Made by a program: the position numbers and the translations under genes
The notes under the pieces: model-generated
Told to the model about the DNA's origin: nothing
The model's input: the letters and a program-made list of their open reading frames with translations, nothing else
The model's database searches: none
Part shown: positions 1 through 7,841 of the stretch, one piece after another
How the letters are laid out: the number at the start of each line of letters is the position of its first letter
How positions within the stretch are numbered: position 1 is the first letter of the stretch
From: CAZADA01 sp964483775
GTDB lineage: Bacteria > Pseudomonadota > Alphaproteobacteria > Caulobacterales > Maricaulaceae
DNA length: 9,007 nt
Direction: 5' to 3'
NCBI GenBank assembly: GCA_964483775.1
Contig: CAZADA010000110.1
Location: 1-9,007, forward strand

Positions 1-1
1 C

Positions 2-364
2 CAACTTGGCGCGGCTCTGGTCGAGGCGGGCTTTGCTTTGGTGGCGACCCGCGGCACCGCGGCGTTCCTCGCTGAGCGCGGCCTTGATGTGGAGACCGTG
101 AACAAAGTCTACGAAGGTGCGCCCAACATCGTCGATCAGATTGTCGAGGGGCGAATTCAGATGATCTGCAATACCGTGGAAGGGCGCAAATCGCGCGCCG
201 ATTCGCTGTCGATCCGGCAGACCGCGCTGGCCATGCGAGCGCCCTGCTACACGACGGTGCGCGGCGCCCAAGCCGGTGTCGCAGCGATCCGCGCCATGCG
301 CGAGGGCGTGTTCGCCGCCCAAGCTTTGCAGGACTGGCCGGCGACTGCGGGCGCAGCAGAGTAG
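2..364 (+). CDS. carB: Carbamoyl-phosphate synthetase large subunit, C-terminal end (partial)
   Basis: Only the last 120 residues or so are present; the gene is cut by the left edge of the window and reads in frame from base 2 to TAG at 362-364. CarB, with the CarA glutaminase subunit, makes carbamoyl phosphate from bicarbonate, ATP and glutamine-derived ammonia for arginine and pyrimidine synthesis in the cytoplasm. The visible part is the C-terminal MGS-like allosteric domain. It shows ATRGTAAFLAERG (phosphate-binding loop region), VNKVYEGAPNIVDQI, then ICNTVEGRKSRADSLSIRQTA and YTTVRGAQAGVAAI, the usual order and wording of this domain in bacterial CarB. In the family this domain binds effectors such as UMP and ornithine; whether this one does cannot be told from sequence. 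The reading frame is intact to a normal-looking end. Identification is secure. Confidence 0.96.
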   Translation, partial: QLGAALVEAGFALVATRGTAAFLAERGLDVETVNKVYEGAPNIVDQIVEGRIQMICNTVEGRKSRADSLSIRQTALAMRAPCYTTVRGAQAGVAAIRAMREGVFAAQALQDWPATAGAAE

Positions 365-399
365 GCGTCCCAGGTCGGTCCGCCGCCCGGCCATCCCGG

Positions 400-424
400 C
401 CTTCGCAACTGCGAAGGTTGCTTT
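400..424 (+). terminator. Intrinsic terminator after carB
   Basis: A 7-bp perfect stem CCTTCGC (400-406) / GCGAAGG (411-417) encloses the 4-nt loop AACT and is followed by TTGCTTT. Two flanking G.U pairs could lengthen the stem. It sits 35 nt past the carB stop and 50 nt before the amt start, so it probably ends the carB transcript and separates it from the amt-glt unit. The T tract is interrupted by GC, so efficiency is uncertain. It could instead act as an attenuator or leader hairpin for amt. Confidence 0.6.
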
Positions 425-433
425 GCACGTGCA
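424..433 (+). promoter_or_regulatory. Perfect 10-bp palindrome upstream of amt, candidate operator
   Basis: TGCACGTGCA is a perfect palindrome lying between the carB terminator and the amt ribosome binding site, 41 nt before the amt ATG. Its outer TGCAC/GTGCA halves resemble the half sites of NtrC-type enhancers (TGCACC-N5-GGTGCA), but the 5-nt spacer is missing, so it is not a canonical NtrC site. No convincing sigma-54 -24/-12 element was found beside it. A 10-bp palindrome can occur by chance. It is listed because of its position before an ammonium-transport gene. Confidence 0.2.
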
Positions 434-464
434 GCATCGCTTAGCCTCACGCGTTCAACGTGTT

Positions 465-470
465 GGAGAG
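465..470 (+). promoter_or_regulatory. Ribosome binding site that fixes the amt start
   Basis: GGAGAG ends 4 nt before the ATG at 475. An in-frame GTG at 460 and TTG at 463 lie upstream or at the edge of this site and would lack it, so the ATG at 475 is preferred. That start also places the Lys/Arg of the signal peptide at the very N terminus. Confidence 0.6.
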
Positions 471-474
471 TGAG

Positions 475-1857
475 ATGCGCAAAACCACAGATTGGGTCGC
501 CCCCGTGCTTTGCGGCGTTGTCGCCGCCCTTATCAGCCCGGCGCTCGCCAATGCGGCGGAAACAGCACCCAACCTGCAGGCCCAAGTCGACGCGCTCGCC
601 GCCGCCCTTGAAGCCGCCAACGCCCAGTCCGCCTACATGGACACCACGCTGCTCTTGTTGTTTTCCGGCATGGTGGTGATGTTCATGGCCGCCGGTTTTT
701 GCGCACTCGAATCTGGTCTTGTGCGCGAGCGCAACGCGGCCGTGATCTGTTTGAAAAACATCAGCCTTTACGCCATCGCCGGCTTGGCCTTTTACGGTGT
801 CGGCTACCAGTTGATGTACGATCTGCCTGACGGCGGGCGGTTCATCGGATCGCTGACGACCTGGGCGCCCGGACCGCTGGGGGAAAGGCATGGCGATGGA
901 TCAGACAGCGCATCCTGGTTTTTCCAGATGGTGTTCGTCGCCACGGCTGCCTCCATCGTCTCAGGCGCATTGGCCGAGCGCACAAAACTGGTGTCCTTCT
1001 TGATATTTGTCGGCGTTCTGACCGCGCTGATCTATCCCATCCAGGGGGCTTGGACCTGGGGCGGAGGTTGGCTGGCGCAATTGGGCTTTGTCGACTTTGC
1101 CGGCTCGACCATTGTGCATTCGGTGGGCGGTTGGGCCGCGCTCACGGGCGCGATCCTCGTGGGGCCGCGGGCAGGGCGGTTCGACGAGAACGGCCGCGGC
1201 GTCCCCATGCCGGGGTCCAACCTCCCCCTCGCCGCCCTTGGCGTGTTCATCCTGTGGCTCGGCTGGTTTGGTTTCAACGCCGGCTCACAACTCACGGCGA
1301 ACACGGTCGAGGACGCCAACGCCATCGCCAAGATCATGGCCAACACCAACACCGCCGCGGCGGCGGGGGTTGTGACCGCGTTGATCTTGTCATCGCTCGC
1401 CAACAAACGTCCCGACCTGGCCTTGGTGCTCAACGGGGCCATTGGCGGTCTGGTGGCGATCACCGCCCAGCCCTTGGCGCCGGCGCCGTGGCAGGCGGCC
1501 ATGATTGGCGCGGTTGGCGGCGTTCTGATCGTTTTTGTCACCCCCCTGTTGGAGCGCGCCAAGATCGATGACGTCGTCGGCGCCATTCCAGCCCACTTGG
1601 CGTGCGGCGTGTGGGGCACATTGGCCGCGGCGTTCACAGTTCAGGCCGCCGGGCTCAACATTGGCCAACAACTGGGCGTGCAGCTGCTTGGCATCGTGGC
1701 GATTGGCGCCTTCGCGGCGCTGACCAGCCTTGCGGTTTGGCTCATCATCGGACGCACGATTGGCCTCAAAGCCAGTGAAGAAGATCAACATCGGGGCATG
1801 GATCATGCTGAACTGGGCGTGCGCGCGTATCCCTATTTTGCGCCGCCCAACCGCTAA
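475..1857 (+). CDS. amt: Ammonium transporter (Amt/AmtB family)
   Basis: This 460-residue inner-membrane protein should conduct ammonium/ammonia, feeding glutamine synthetase and the glutamate synthase encoded next. It begins with a probable cleaved signal peptide (MRKTTDW, a hydrophobic core, then ALANAAE) and a short Ala/Leu-rich helix with coiled-coil character (about residues 33-50), followed by the Amt core of about 11 membrane segments. Visible hallmarks are GFCALESGLVRERN, the Phe gate FQMVF (F150 and F154), WTWGGG, DFAGSTIVH with the first pore His (H215), GWFGFNAGS (F267, S271) and DDVVGAIPAHLACGVWGT with the second pore His (H374). The two-histidine pair is therefore intact. The C-terminal tail SEEDQHRGMDHAELGVRAY matches the cytoplasmic regulatory tail that contacts GlnK-type PII proteins, though no glnK is in the window. 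gltD follows after 9 nt, implying co-transcription. Family assignment is firm; direct ammonium specificity is inferred from the motifs. Confidence 0.95.
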   Translation: MRKTTDWVAPVLCGVVAALISPALANAAETAPNLQAQVDALAAALEAANAQSAYMDTTLLLLFSGMVVMFMAAGFCALESGLVRERNAAVICLKNISLYAIAGLAFYGVGYQLMYDLPDGGRFIGSLTTWAPGPLGERHGDGSDSASWFFQMVFVATAASIVSGALAERTKLVSFLIFVGVLTALIYPIQGAWTWGGGWLAQLGFVDFAGSTIVHSVGGWAALTGAILVGPRAGRFDENGRGVPMPGSNLPLAALGVFILWLGWFGFNAGSQLTANTVEDANAIAKIMANTNTAAAAGVVTALILSSLANKRPDLALVLNGAIGGLVAITAQPLAPAPWQAAMIGAVGGVLIVFVTPLLERAKIDDVVGAIPAHLACGVWGTLAAAFTVQAAGLNIGQQLGVQLLGIVAIGAFAALTSLAVWLIIGRTIGLKASEEDQHRGMDHAELGVRAYPYFAPPNR

Positions 1858-1861
1858 GGGA
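1856..1861 (+). promoter_or_regulatory. Ribosome binding site of gltD overlapping the amt stop
   Basis: AAGGGA begins inside the amt TAA stop codon and ends 5 nt before the gltD ATG at 1867. It supports that start and close translational linkage of amt and gltD. Confidence 0.5.
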
Positions 1862-1866
1862 ACGGC

Positions 1867-3333
1867 ATGCCGCAACGCCTGCTTCGTTTCACCACCCTCG
1901 ACGCAGAACCGCCGGCCAAGCGCGTGGCCGGTGCGCGCATCCAGGATTTCAGCGAAATCCATGAGCCGTTTGATCCGTGCACGGCGGGCGATCAGGCGGC
2001 CCGGTGCTCGCAGTGTGGCGTGCCGTTCTGCCAATCGGGGTGCCCACTCGAAAACAACATCCCCGATTGGCTCCGTTTGGCGGCGGAGGGCGAAACCCAA
2101 GCGGCCTACGCAGCCTCCGCGGCCACCAATCCCATGCCGGAGGTCTGCGGACGCATTTGCCCGCAAGACCGCTTATGTGAACAGGCCTGCGTGATCGAAC
2201 AATCGGGTCACGGGGCGGTGACAATCGGCGCGGTGGAACGCCATCTCACTGATCTTGCGTGGCAAGAAGGCTGGGTGGAGCCGATCCCCATTGGTGCGGA
2301 CAGCGGCCGGAGCGTCGGCGTGATTGGGGCCGGTCCAGCCGGGCTTGCAGCGGCCGAACGCCTGCGCATGCTGGGTCATGGCGTGACGATCTATGATCGT
2401 TACGATCGGCCCGGCGGCTTGCTCATTTACGGCATTCCCAACTTTAAGCTGGACAAATCGATTGTGGAGAGGCGCACCCAACGCTTGGCCCAGGCGGGGG
2501 TCGCGTATGCGCTGAACACCCATGTGGGGCGTGATGTCTCGTTGGCCGAGCTCAAGGCGCGCCATGACGCTGTGCTGGTCGCCACCGGCGTTTACGCGGC
2601 CCGATCTTTGGAGCTGCCCAATCAAGCCGCCCGCGCCATCGTGCCGGCGCTCGATTTCTTGACCGCCGCCAATCGCGCGGGCCTCGGTGATGCGCCGGCG
2701 CTCAACGGCCTCGGCGCGCACGATAAGCGGGTCGTGGTCATCGGCGGCGGCGACACCGCCATGGACTGTGTGCGCACCGCTGTGCGTCAGGGCGCGCGCT
2801 CGGTGACCTGTCTGTACCGGCGTGACCGGGCCAGCATGCCAGGTTCCGCCCGCGAAGTGGCCTCAGCCGAGGAAGAGGGCGTCACCTTCATCTGGCTCTC
2901 TGCGCCCACTGAGCTTACGTGCACGCCAAGCGGCGACGTGACTGGGCTCAAGGCCCAGCGCATCCGCCTGACCGGGGCTGATCCGAACGGGCGGCGGCGT
3001 CCTGAACCCGTCGCGGGAAGCGAGATCGCTCACAAGGCCGATTTGATCATTCCGGCCCTCGGCTATGATTGCGAAGATTTGCCTGCGATGTTCGACGCCG
3101 CCACGCTTGCGCTGACACGCCGCGGTGTGGTCCAAGCGCGCCCCATCGCCCCTGCGAGTGGGGTGGAGCTTGGTTCAGGGGCCACGAGCGTGCCGCAGGT
3201 GTTCGCCGCCGGCGATTGCGTCCGCGGCGCGTCTTTGGTGGTGTGGGCCATGCGGGACGGCCTCAGTGCGGCGAGCCAAATCGATGCCTGGTTGCGCCGA
3301 TCGACGACACAGCCCGAGGCGTGGGCTGCATGA
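1867..3333 (+). CDS. gltD: Glutamate synthase [NADPH] small (beta) subunit
   Basis: A 488-residue cytoplasmic flavoprotein that takes electrons from NADPH through FAD and passes them through iron-sulfur clusters to GltB. Its N-terminal part carries two Cys-rich blocks: CSQCGVPFCQSGCP (C47, C50, C55, C59) and CGRICPQDRLCEQAC (C94, C98, C104, C108). In the family these hold the two 4Fe-4S clusters. The FAD-binding loop VIGAGPAGLAAAERL starts near residue 152 and is followed by DRPGGLLIYGIPNFKL. The NADPH-binding loop VVVIGGGDTAMDC starts at residue 289, and the closing FAD motif VFAAGDCVRGASLVVWAM lies around residue 449. The length fits GltD of bacteria (about 470-490). GltD-like folds also occur in other NADPH oxidoreductases, but the adjacent gltB settles the identity. 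The stop overlaps the gltB start (ATGA at 3330-3333). Being first of the pair is the reverse of the E. coli gltBD order. Confidence 0.97.
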   Translation: MPQRLLRFTTLDAEPPAKRVAGARIQDFSEIHEPFDPCTAGDQAARCSQCGVPFCQSGCPLENNIPDWLRLAAEGETQAAYAASAATNPMPEVCGRICPQDRLCEQACVIEQSGHGAVTIGAVERHLTDLAWQEGWVEPIPIGADSGRSVGVIGAGPAGLAAAERLRMLGHGVTIYDRYDRPGGLLIYGIPNFKLDKSIVERRTQRLAQAGVAYALNTHVGRDVSLAELKARHDAVLVATGVYAARSLELPNQAARAIVPALDFLTAANRAGLGDAPALNGLGAHDKRVVVIGGGDTAMDCVRTAVRQGARSVTCLYRRDRASMPGSAREVASAEEEGVTFIWLSAPTELTCTPSGDVTGLKAQRIRLTGADPNGRRRPEPVAGSEIAHKADLIIPALGYDCEDLPAMFDAATLALTRRGVVQARPIAPASGVELGSGATSVPQVFAAGDCVRGASLVVWAMRDGLSAASQIDAWLRRSTTQPEAWAA

Positions 3334-6300
3334 CCACGCCAGCTCAAAACCGTGCGCGCCTCATTCGCGCTGGCGCCTACAATCCCGAACTCGAGCACGA
3401 TGCCTGCGGCGTGGGGCTGATCGCCGCCATTGACGCCGCCCCGCGTCGCGAAGTGGTGACGCTGGCGCTCTCGGCGTTGCGGTCGGTGTGGCATCGCGGC
3501 GCGGTGGACGCGGATGGTTTGACCGGAGATGGGGCGGGCTTGCGGGTCGACGTGCCTCAGGACTTCTTCAAAGCCCAAGTCGAGCGCACCGGCCACGCGC
3601 CCCAAGATGGCCAGCTCGGCGTGGGAATGGCGTTCTTGCCACGCACTGATTTGGTGGCGCAGGACCGCGCACGCACGGTGGTGGAATCCAAAATACTCGA
3701 AGCCGGTTTCTACCTTTATGGCTGGCGCCAAGTGCCGGTGCGGCCCGCCGTCATCGGACCCAAAGCTGACGCGACCCGGCCCGAGATTGAACAAGTCCTG
3801 TTCACCGATCCGCAAAAGCGGGCCGATGAAGACCTGGAGCGCGCGCTGTTCCTCGTCCGTCGCGCCATCGAGAAACAGGCCGAGCGCGATGGACTGAAGG
3901 AGCTGTACATCTGCTCGCTGTCGGCCCGCTCGCTTGTGTACAAGGGGTTGTTCCTGGCTGAGCAGATCGAGGCGTTTTATCCCGACTTGGCCGACCCGGA
4001 GTTTGTCTCAGCAGTTGCGATCTTCCACCAACGCTACTCAACCAACACCTTTCCCGAATGGCGATTGGCCCAGCCCTTTCGCAAGCTTGCACACAATGGT
4101 GAGATCAACACGCTCAACGGCAATCGCAATTGGATGAAAAGCCACGAGATTGGTCTGGCCCAAGGCGCCTTTGGCGACGACGCTGACGCCGTGCGCCCCA
4201 TCATTCAGCAAGGCGCCTCAGATTCAGCGGCTCTGGACAACGTGTTTGAGGGCCTGTGCCGATCCGGACGCGAAGCGCCATTGGTCAAGGCCATGCTCAT
4301 GCCAGAGGCGTGGTCCAAACGCGAAAACGTGACCCCACCGGAACACCGCGCGCTTTACGCGTACTGCAACGCGATCATGGAGCCCTGGGATGGTCCGGCC
4401 GCCATTGCGGCTTGCGACGGTCGCTGGGCGATCGCCGGTCTTGATCGCAATGGTCTCCGCCCCCTGCGTTGGGCGCAAACCAATGACCAGCTGTTGGTGG
4501 TTGGTTCCGAGGCGGGCATGACCCCGCTCGACGATGAGCGTGTGATCCGCCGCGGCGCGGTGGCCCAGGGCGGCCTGATCGGCGTTGATCTGAAAACCAA
4601 GCGCCTGTTTCATGGCCGCGACCTCATCGACCATGTGGCCAGCCAAGGCGACTACGCCGCGTGGACGGCGAACGTCGTGGATCTTGAGCCCGCCATCGGC
4701 CCTGGCGAAGAACCCGCCCTTTATAACGACGCCGACCGCCACACCCGTTTGCGCGCCGCCGCGGTGACGCTGGAAGACCTGACCATGGTCCTCAGCCCGA
4801 TGATTGATGAGGCCAAGGAAGCTGTTGGCTCCATGGGCGATGACACCGCCCCAGCCGTGCTCTCCCCGAACTATCGTCCGCTGAGCCATTGTTTTCGCCA
4901 GCGTTTCTCCCAGGTGACCAACCCGCCCATTGATCCCATCCGCGAAGGGCGCGTGATGAGTTTGAAGACGCGGTTTTACAATCTCGGCGCCGTGCGCGCC
5001 CATGACGGGCCTTTGCCCAAGATCTTCGTACTGGACGGACCAATCTTGACCAATGGCATGTTCGAGCGCCTGGGCCGCCGCCTGGCCGACGCCACGGTCA
5101 CCATTGATGCGACATTCACCGCCGCACCGGGCCACGCCCCGGGTGCGGCGGTCCAGAACGCCTTGGACGCCAGTGTTGACCAAGCCGTGCGCGCCGTTGA
5201 AACGCAGGGCGCAACCCACCTTGTGTTGACCGACGTGGGACAAGGGCCAGAACGTGCGCCTCTGCCTATGATTTTGGTCGTCGCGGCGGTCCATCGCCGA
5301 CTGCTCGAGGCAGGGTTGCGAAGGCGCTGCGCGCTCACGGTGTGCGCAGCCGAAGCGTTTGATCCGCACTATTGCGCGGTCTTGATTGGCGTGGGCGCAA
5401 CCTGCGTGAACCCTTATCTCGCTTTCGAGGCGGCCGGTGCTCGGGCTGAAGCCGGCCGTCATGGCGGTCAGACCCGCAAGACGGCCGCCAAAGCGGTGAA
5501 AGACGCCTTGGAAGCCGGTCTTCTGAAAATCCTGTCAAAGTCAGGCATTTCGGTTCTTTCCGCCTATCGCGGCGGCTGCTTGTTTGAAGCGTTGGGGTTG
5601 TCCCGTGTCTTGGTCGACACTTACTTTCCCGGCATGACCAGCCGCATCTCTGGCATCGGCCTGGCTGGAATCGAGGCGCAACTCCTCAGTCAGCACGCGG
5701 CGGCCTGGGACGAGGCCGCGCCGACCGCGCTGAACGTTGGCGGCTTCTTTCAGGTCCGCGCCTCCGGCGAGCCCCATGCGCTTGACGCCACCAAGATCCA
5801 CGCGGTTCAGCGCGCCGCCCGCCACAACGACCCAGCCGCATGGGACGCCTACGTCAACGCCGTCGACAATGGCCCGCCCTTGCACCTGCGCGACCTCCTG
5901 GATTTTGCTCCAGACCAACAGCCCGCGCCCCTCGCCGAGGTTGAGCCCCTCAGCCAGATCATCCACCGTTTCTTGACCCCTGGCATGTCGCTGGGCGCCC
6001 TGTCGCCTGAGGCCCATGGCGTGCTGAACCTCGCCATGAACCGATTGAGCGCGCGTTCGGTGTCGGGCGAGGGGGGTGAAGATCCGCAGCGCTATGAGCT
6101 CATGGCCGACGGCGGCAACATGAATTCCGCCGTCAAGCAAATCGCGTCCGGCCGGTTCGGCGTGACGGCCGAATACCTCAACCAGGCGCGCGAAATCGAA
6201 ATCAAAATCGCCCAAGGCGCCAAGCCAGGCGAGGGCGGCCAGTTGCCAGGCCACAAGGTCACACAGTTCATCGCCCGCATGCGTCACGCCGAACGGGGCG

Positions 6301-7841
6301 TGACGCTCATCTCACCGCCGCCGCATCACGACATCTATTCGATCGAGGACCTCGCCCAACTCATCTACGACCTCAAACAGATCAATCCAGACGCCCGCGT
6401 CGCGGTGAAACTGGTGTCGTCAACCGGTGTGGGCGCGGTGGCCGCCGGCGTGGTCAAAGCCAACGCCGACACCGTGCACATCGCGGGGCACAATGGCGGC
6501 ACCGGCGCGAGCCCCCTGTCCTCCATCAAGTTCACAGGCCTGCCCTGGGAGATCGGTCTTGCCGAAGCGCACCAGACCTTGGCGCTCAACGGCTTGCGCG
6601 ATCGGGTCCGACTGCGCACGGACGGCGGTCTGCGCACTGGCCGCGACATTGTGATAGCGGCCATGCTCGGCGCCGAAGAGTTCGCCATCGGCACCGTGTC
6701 GCTCTTAGCGCTGGGGTGTTTGATGGTGCGCCAGTGCCACAGCAACACCTGTCCCGTGGGCGTGTGCTCCCAGGACGACGCGTTGCGAAAGCGCTTCCAA
6801 GGGCAGGCTGAAAACATCGTCAACATCATGACCTTCCTGGCGCAAGACGTTCGCCGCCGACTGGCCGAAGTGGGGGCGCGCGCGATCGATGACGTGGTCG
6901 GGCGCACGGACATGTTGCGCCAGGTCTCACGAGGCGACTCCCGTTTGGACGACTTGGACTTCAACCCGCTGCTCGTGCGCGTCGATGAATCGTGGCGACC
7001 GGCCAAAGCGCCGCCCTACACCCCGCCTGCGCCATCGCTTGACGAACAAATCCTCCAGGACGCCGAGCGTGTGTTCACGACCGGCGAGCATGTCCGGCTG
7101 GCCTTCACCATCCGCAATGTCGATCGGGCGATCGGCGCGCGGGTGTCCTCGTCCATCGTCCGCCGTTACGGAGCCGACGGTTTGCCGCCGGGCCGACTCA
7201 CCGTGCGATTTGTCGGCGCGGCGGGCCAGTCGTTCGGGGCGTTCGCCGCCCGCGGCGTGCGGTTGGAGCTTGAGGGCGAAGCCAATGACTATGTGGGCAA
7301 GGGATTGTCGGGCGCCGACGTGTCGATCTGGCCATCGGCCGCGGCCCGGCGGCGCGCGGACGCCCAGCCCGAGGCGATCATCGGCAACACCTGTCTTTAC
7401 GGCGCCACCTCGGGGACGTTGTTCGCCGCAGGCGCTGCAGGCGAACGGTTCGCCGTGCGCAATTCAGGCGCCGAGGCCGTGGTCGAGGGCGTCAGCGCCA
7501 ATGGTTGTGAATACATGACCGGGGGCTGCGTCGTCATACTTGGCCCGATCGGCGACAACTTCGCCGCTGGCATGACCGGAGGCGAGGCGTTCGTCTACAA
7601 CCCCGGCGGGCGCGCCGACGCGTTGATCAACGCCGACGATGTCCAGTGCCAGCCGCTCAGCGACGCCGGCGCCAAACGTTGCCACGCCCTGATCAGCGCC
7701 CACCACGCAGCGACCCAATCCCCCCGCGCCGCACAGATCATGGAAGCCTGGGATGATGCGCGATCCCAGTTCACGTGGGTGTCCCCGCGCCGACGCCGAG
7801 CCGCCGACCGGGCCGAGCCCCCCATGGCGGCCGCCCAATGA
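3330..7841 (+). CDS. gltB: Glutamate synthase [NADPH] large (alpha) subunit
   Basis: A 1503-residue enzyme that hydrolyses glutamine, channels the ammonia and reductively aminates 2-oxoglutarate, giving two glutamates with electrons from GltD. Domains in order: class II glutamine amidotransferase with the catalytic Cys26 in HDACGVGLIA, FHQRYSTNTFPEW from residue 232 and HNGEINTLNGN from 255; a central domain from about 490; the FMN/2-oxoglutarate synthase domain from about 855, with GEGGEDPQRY (913), KPGEGGQLPG, SPPPHHDIYS and AGHNGGTGASP; the 3Fe-4S cysteines C1130, C1136 and C1141 in CLMVRQCHSNTCPVG; and the C-terminal Gly-rich beta-helix domain from about 1250. All key residues are present. 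Residues before Cys26 form a propeptide normally removed to expose the cysteine. The ATG start gives the ATGA overlap with gltD and has GAGG 10 nt upstream; an in-frame GTG at 3321 is an alternative. Length is normal for the bacterial family. Confidence 0.98.
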   Translation: MTTPAQNRARLIRAGAYNPELEHDACGVGLIAAIDAAPRREVVTLALSALRSVWHRGAVDADGLTGDGAGLRVDVPQDFFKAQVERTGHAPQDGQLGVGMAFLPRTDLVAQDRARTVVESKILEAGFYLYGWRQVPVRPAVIGPKADATRPEIEQVLFTDPQKRADEDLERALFLVRRAIEKQAERDGLKELYICSLSARSLVYKGLFLAEQIEAFYPDLADPEFVSAVAIFHQRYSTNTFPEWRLAQPFRKLAHNGEINTLNGNRNWMKSHEIGLAQGAFGDDADAVRPIIQQGASDSAALDNVFEGLCRSGREAPLVKAMLMPEAWSKRENVTPPEHRALYAYCNAIMEPWDGPAAIAACDGRWAIAGLDRNGLRPLRWAQTNDQLLVVGSEAGMTPLDDERVIRRGAVAQGGLIGVDLKTKRLFHGRDLIDHVASQGDYAAWTANVVDLEPAIGPGEEPALYNDADRHTRLRAAAVTLEDLTMVLSPMIDEAKEAVGSMGDDTAPAVLSPNYRPLSHCFRQRFSQVTNPPIDPIREGRVMSLKTRFYNLGAVRAHDGPLPKIFVLDGPILTNGMFERLGRRLADATVTIDATFTAAPGHAPGAAVQNALDASVDQAVRAVETQGATHLVLTDVGQGPERAPLPMILVVAAVHRRLLEAGLRRRCALTVCAAEAFDPHYCAVLIGVGATCVNPYLAFEAAGARAEAGRHGGQTRKTAAKAVKDALEAGLLKILSKSGISVLSAYRGGCLFEALGLSRVLVDTYFPGMTSRISGIGLAGIEAQLLSQHAAAWDEAAPTALNVGGFFQVRASGEPHALDATKIHAVQRAARHNDPAAWDAYVNAVDNGPPLHLRDLLDFAPDQQPAPLAEVEPLSQIIHRFLTPGMSLGALSPEAHGVLNLAMNRLSARSVSGEGGEDPQRYELMADGGNMNSAVKQIASGRFGVTAEYLNQAREIEIKIAQGAKPGEGGQLPGHKVTQFIARMRHAERGVTLISPPPHHDIYSIEDLAQLIYDLKQINPDARVAVKLVSSTGVGAVAAGVVKANADTVHIAGHNGGTGASPLSSIKFTGLPWEIGLAEAHQTLALNGLRDRVRLRTDGGLRTGRDIVIAAMLGAEEFAIGTVSLLALGCLMVRQCHSNTCPVGVCSQDDALRKRFQGQAENIVNIMTFLAQDVRRRLAEVGARAIDDVVGRTDMLRQVSRGDSRLDDLDFNPLLVRVDESWRPAKAPPYTPPAPSLDEQILQDAERVFTTGEHVRLAFTIRNVDRAIGARVSSSIVRRYGADGLPPGRLTVRFVGAAGQSFGAFAARGVRLELEGEANDYVGKGLSGADVSIWPSAAARRRADAQPEAIIGNTCLYGATSGTLFAAGAAGERFAVRNSGAEAVVEGVSANGCEYMTGGCVVILGPIGDNFAAGMTGGEAFVYNPGGRADALINADDVQCQPLSDAGAKRCHALISAHHAATQSPRAAQIMEAWDDARSQFTWVSPRRRRAADRAEPPMAAAQ

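Noticed and set aside
247..891. Long minus-strand open frame across the carB end and amt start
   Set aside because: It overlaps two well-supported + strand genes, its translation is rich in His, Gly and Arg without any recognised motif, and it fits antisense openness of GC-rich coding DNA.
3069..3329. Upstream in-frame extension of gltB inside gltD
   Set aside because: The added residues are Arg/Cys/Gly-rich out-of-frame gltD sequence. The ATG at 3330 gives a standard stop/start overlap and a sensible distance to the catalytic Cys.
4224..5462. 412-codon minus-strand open frame inside gltB
   Set aside because: It lies wholly within gltB; the product shows no family motif and is the usual mirror of high-GC codon bias.
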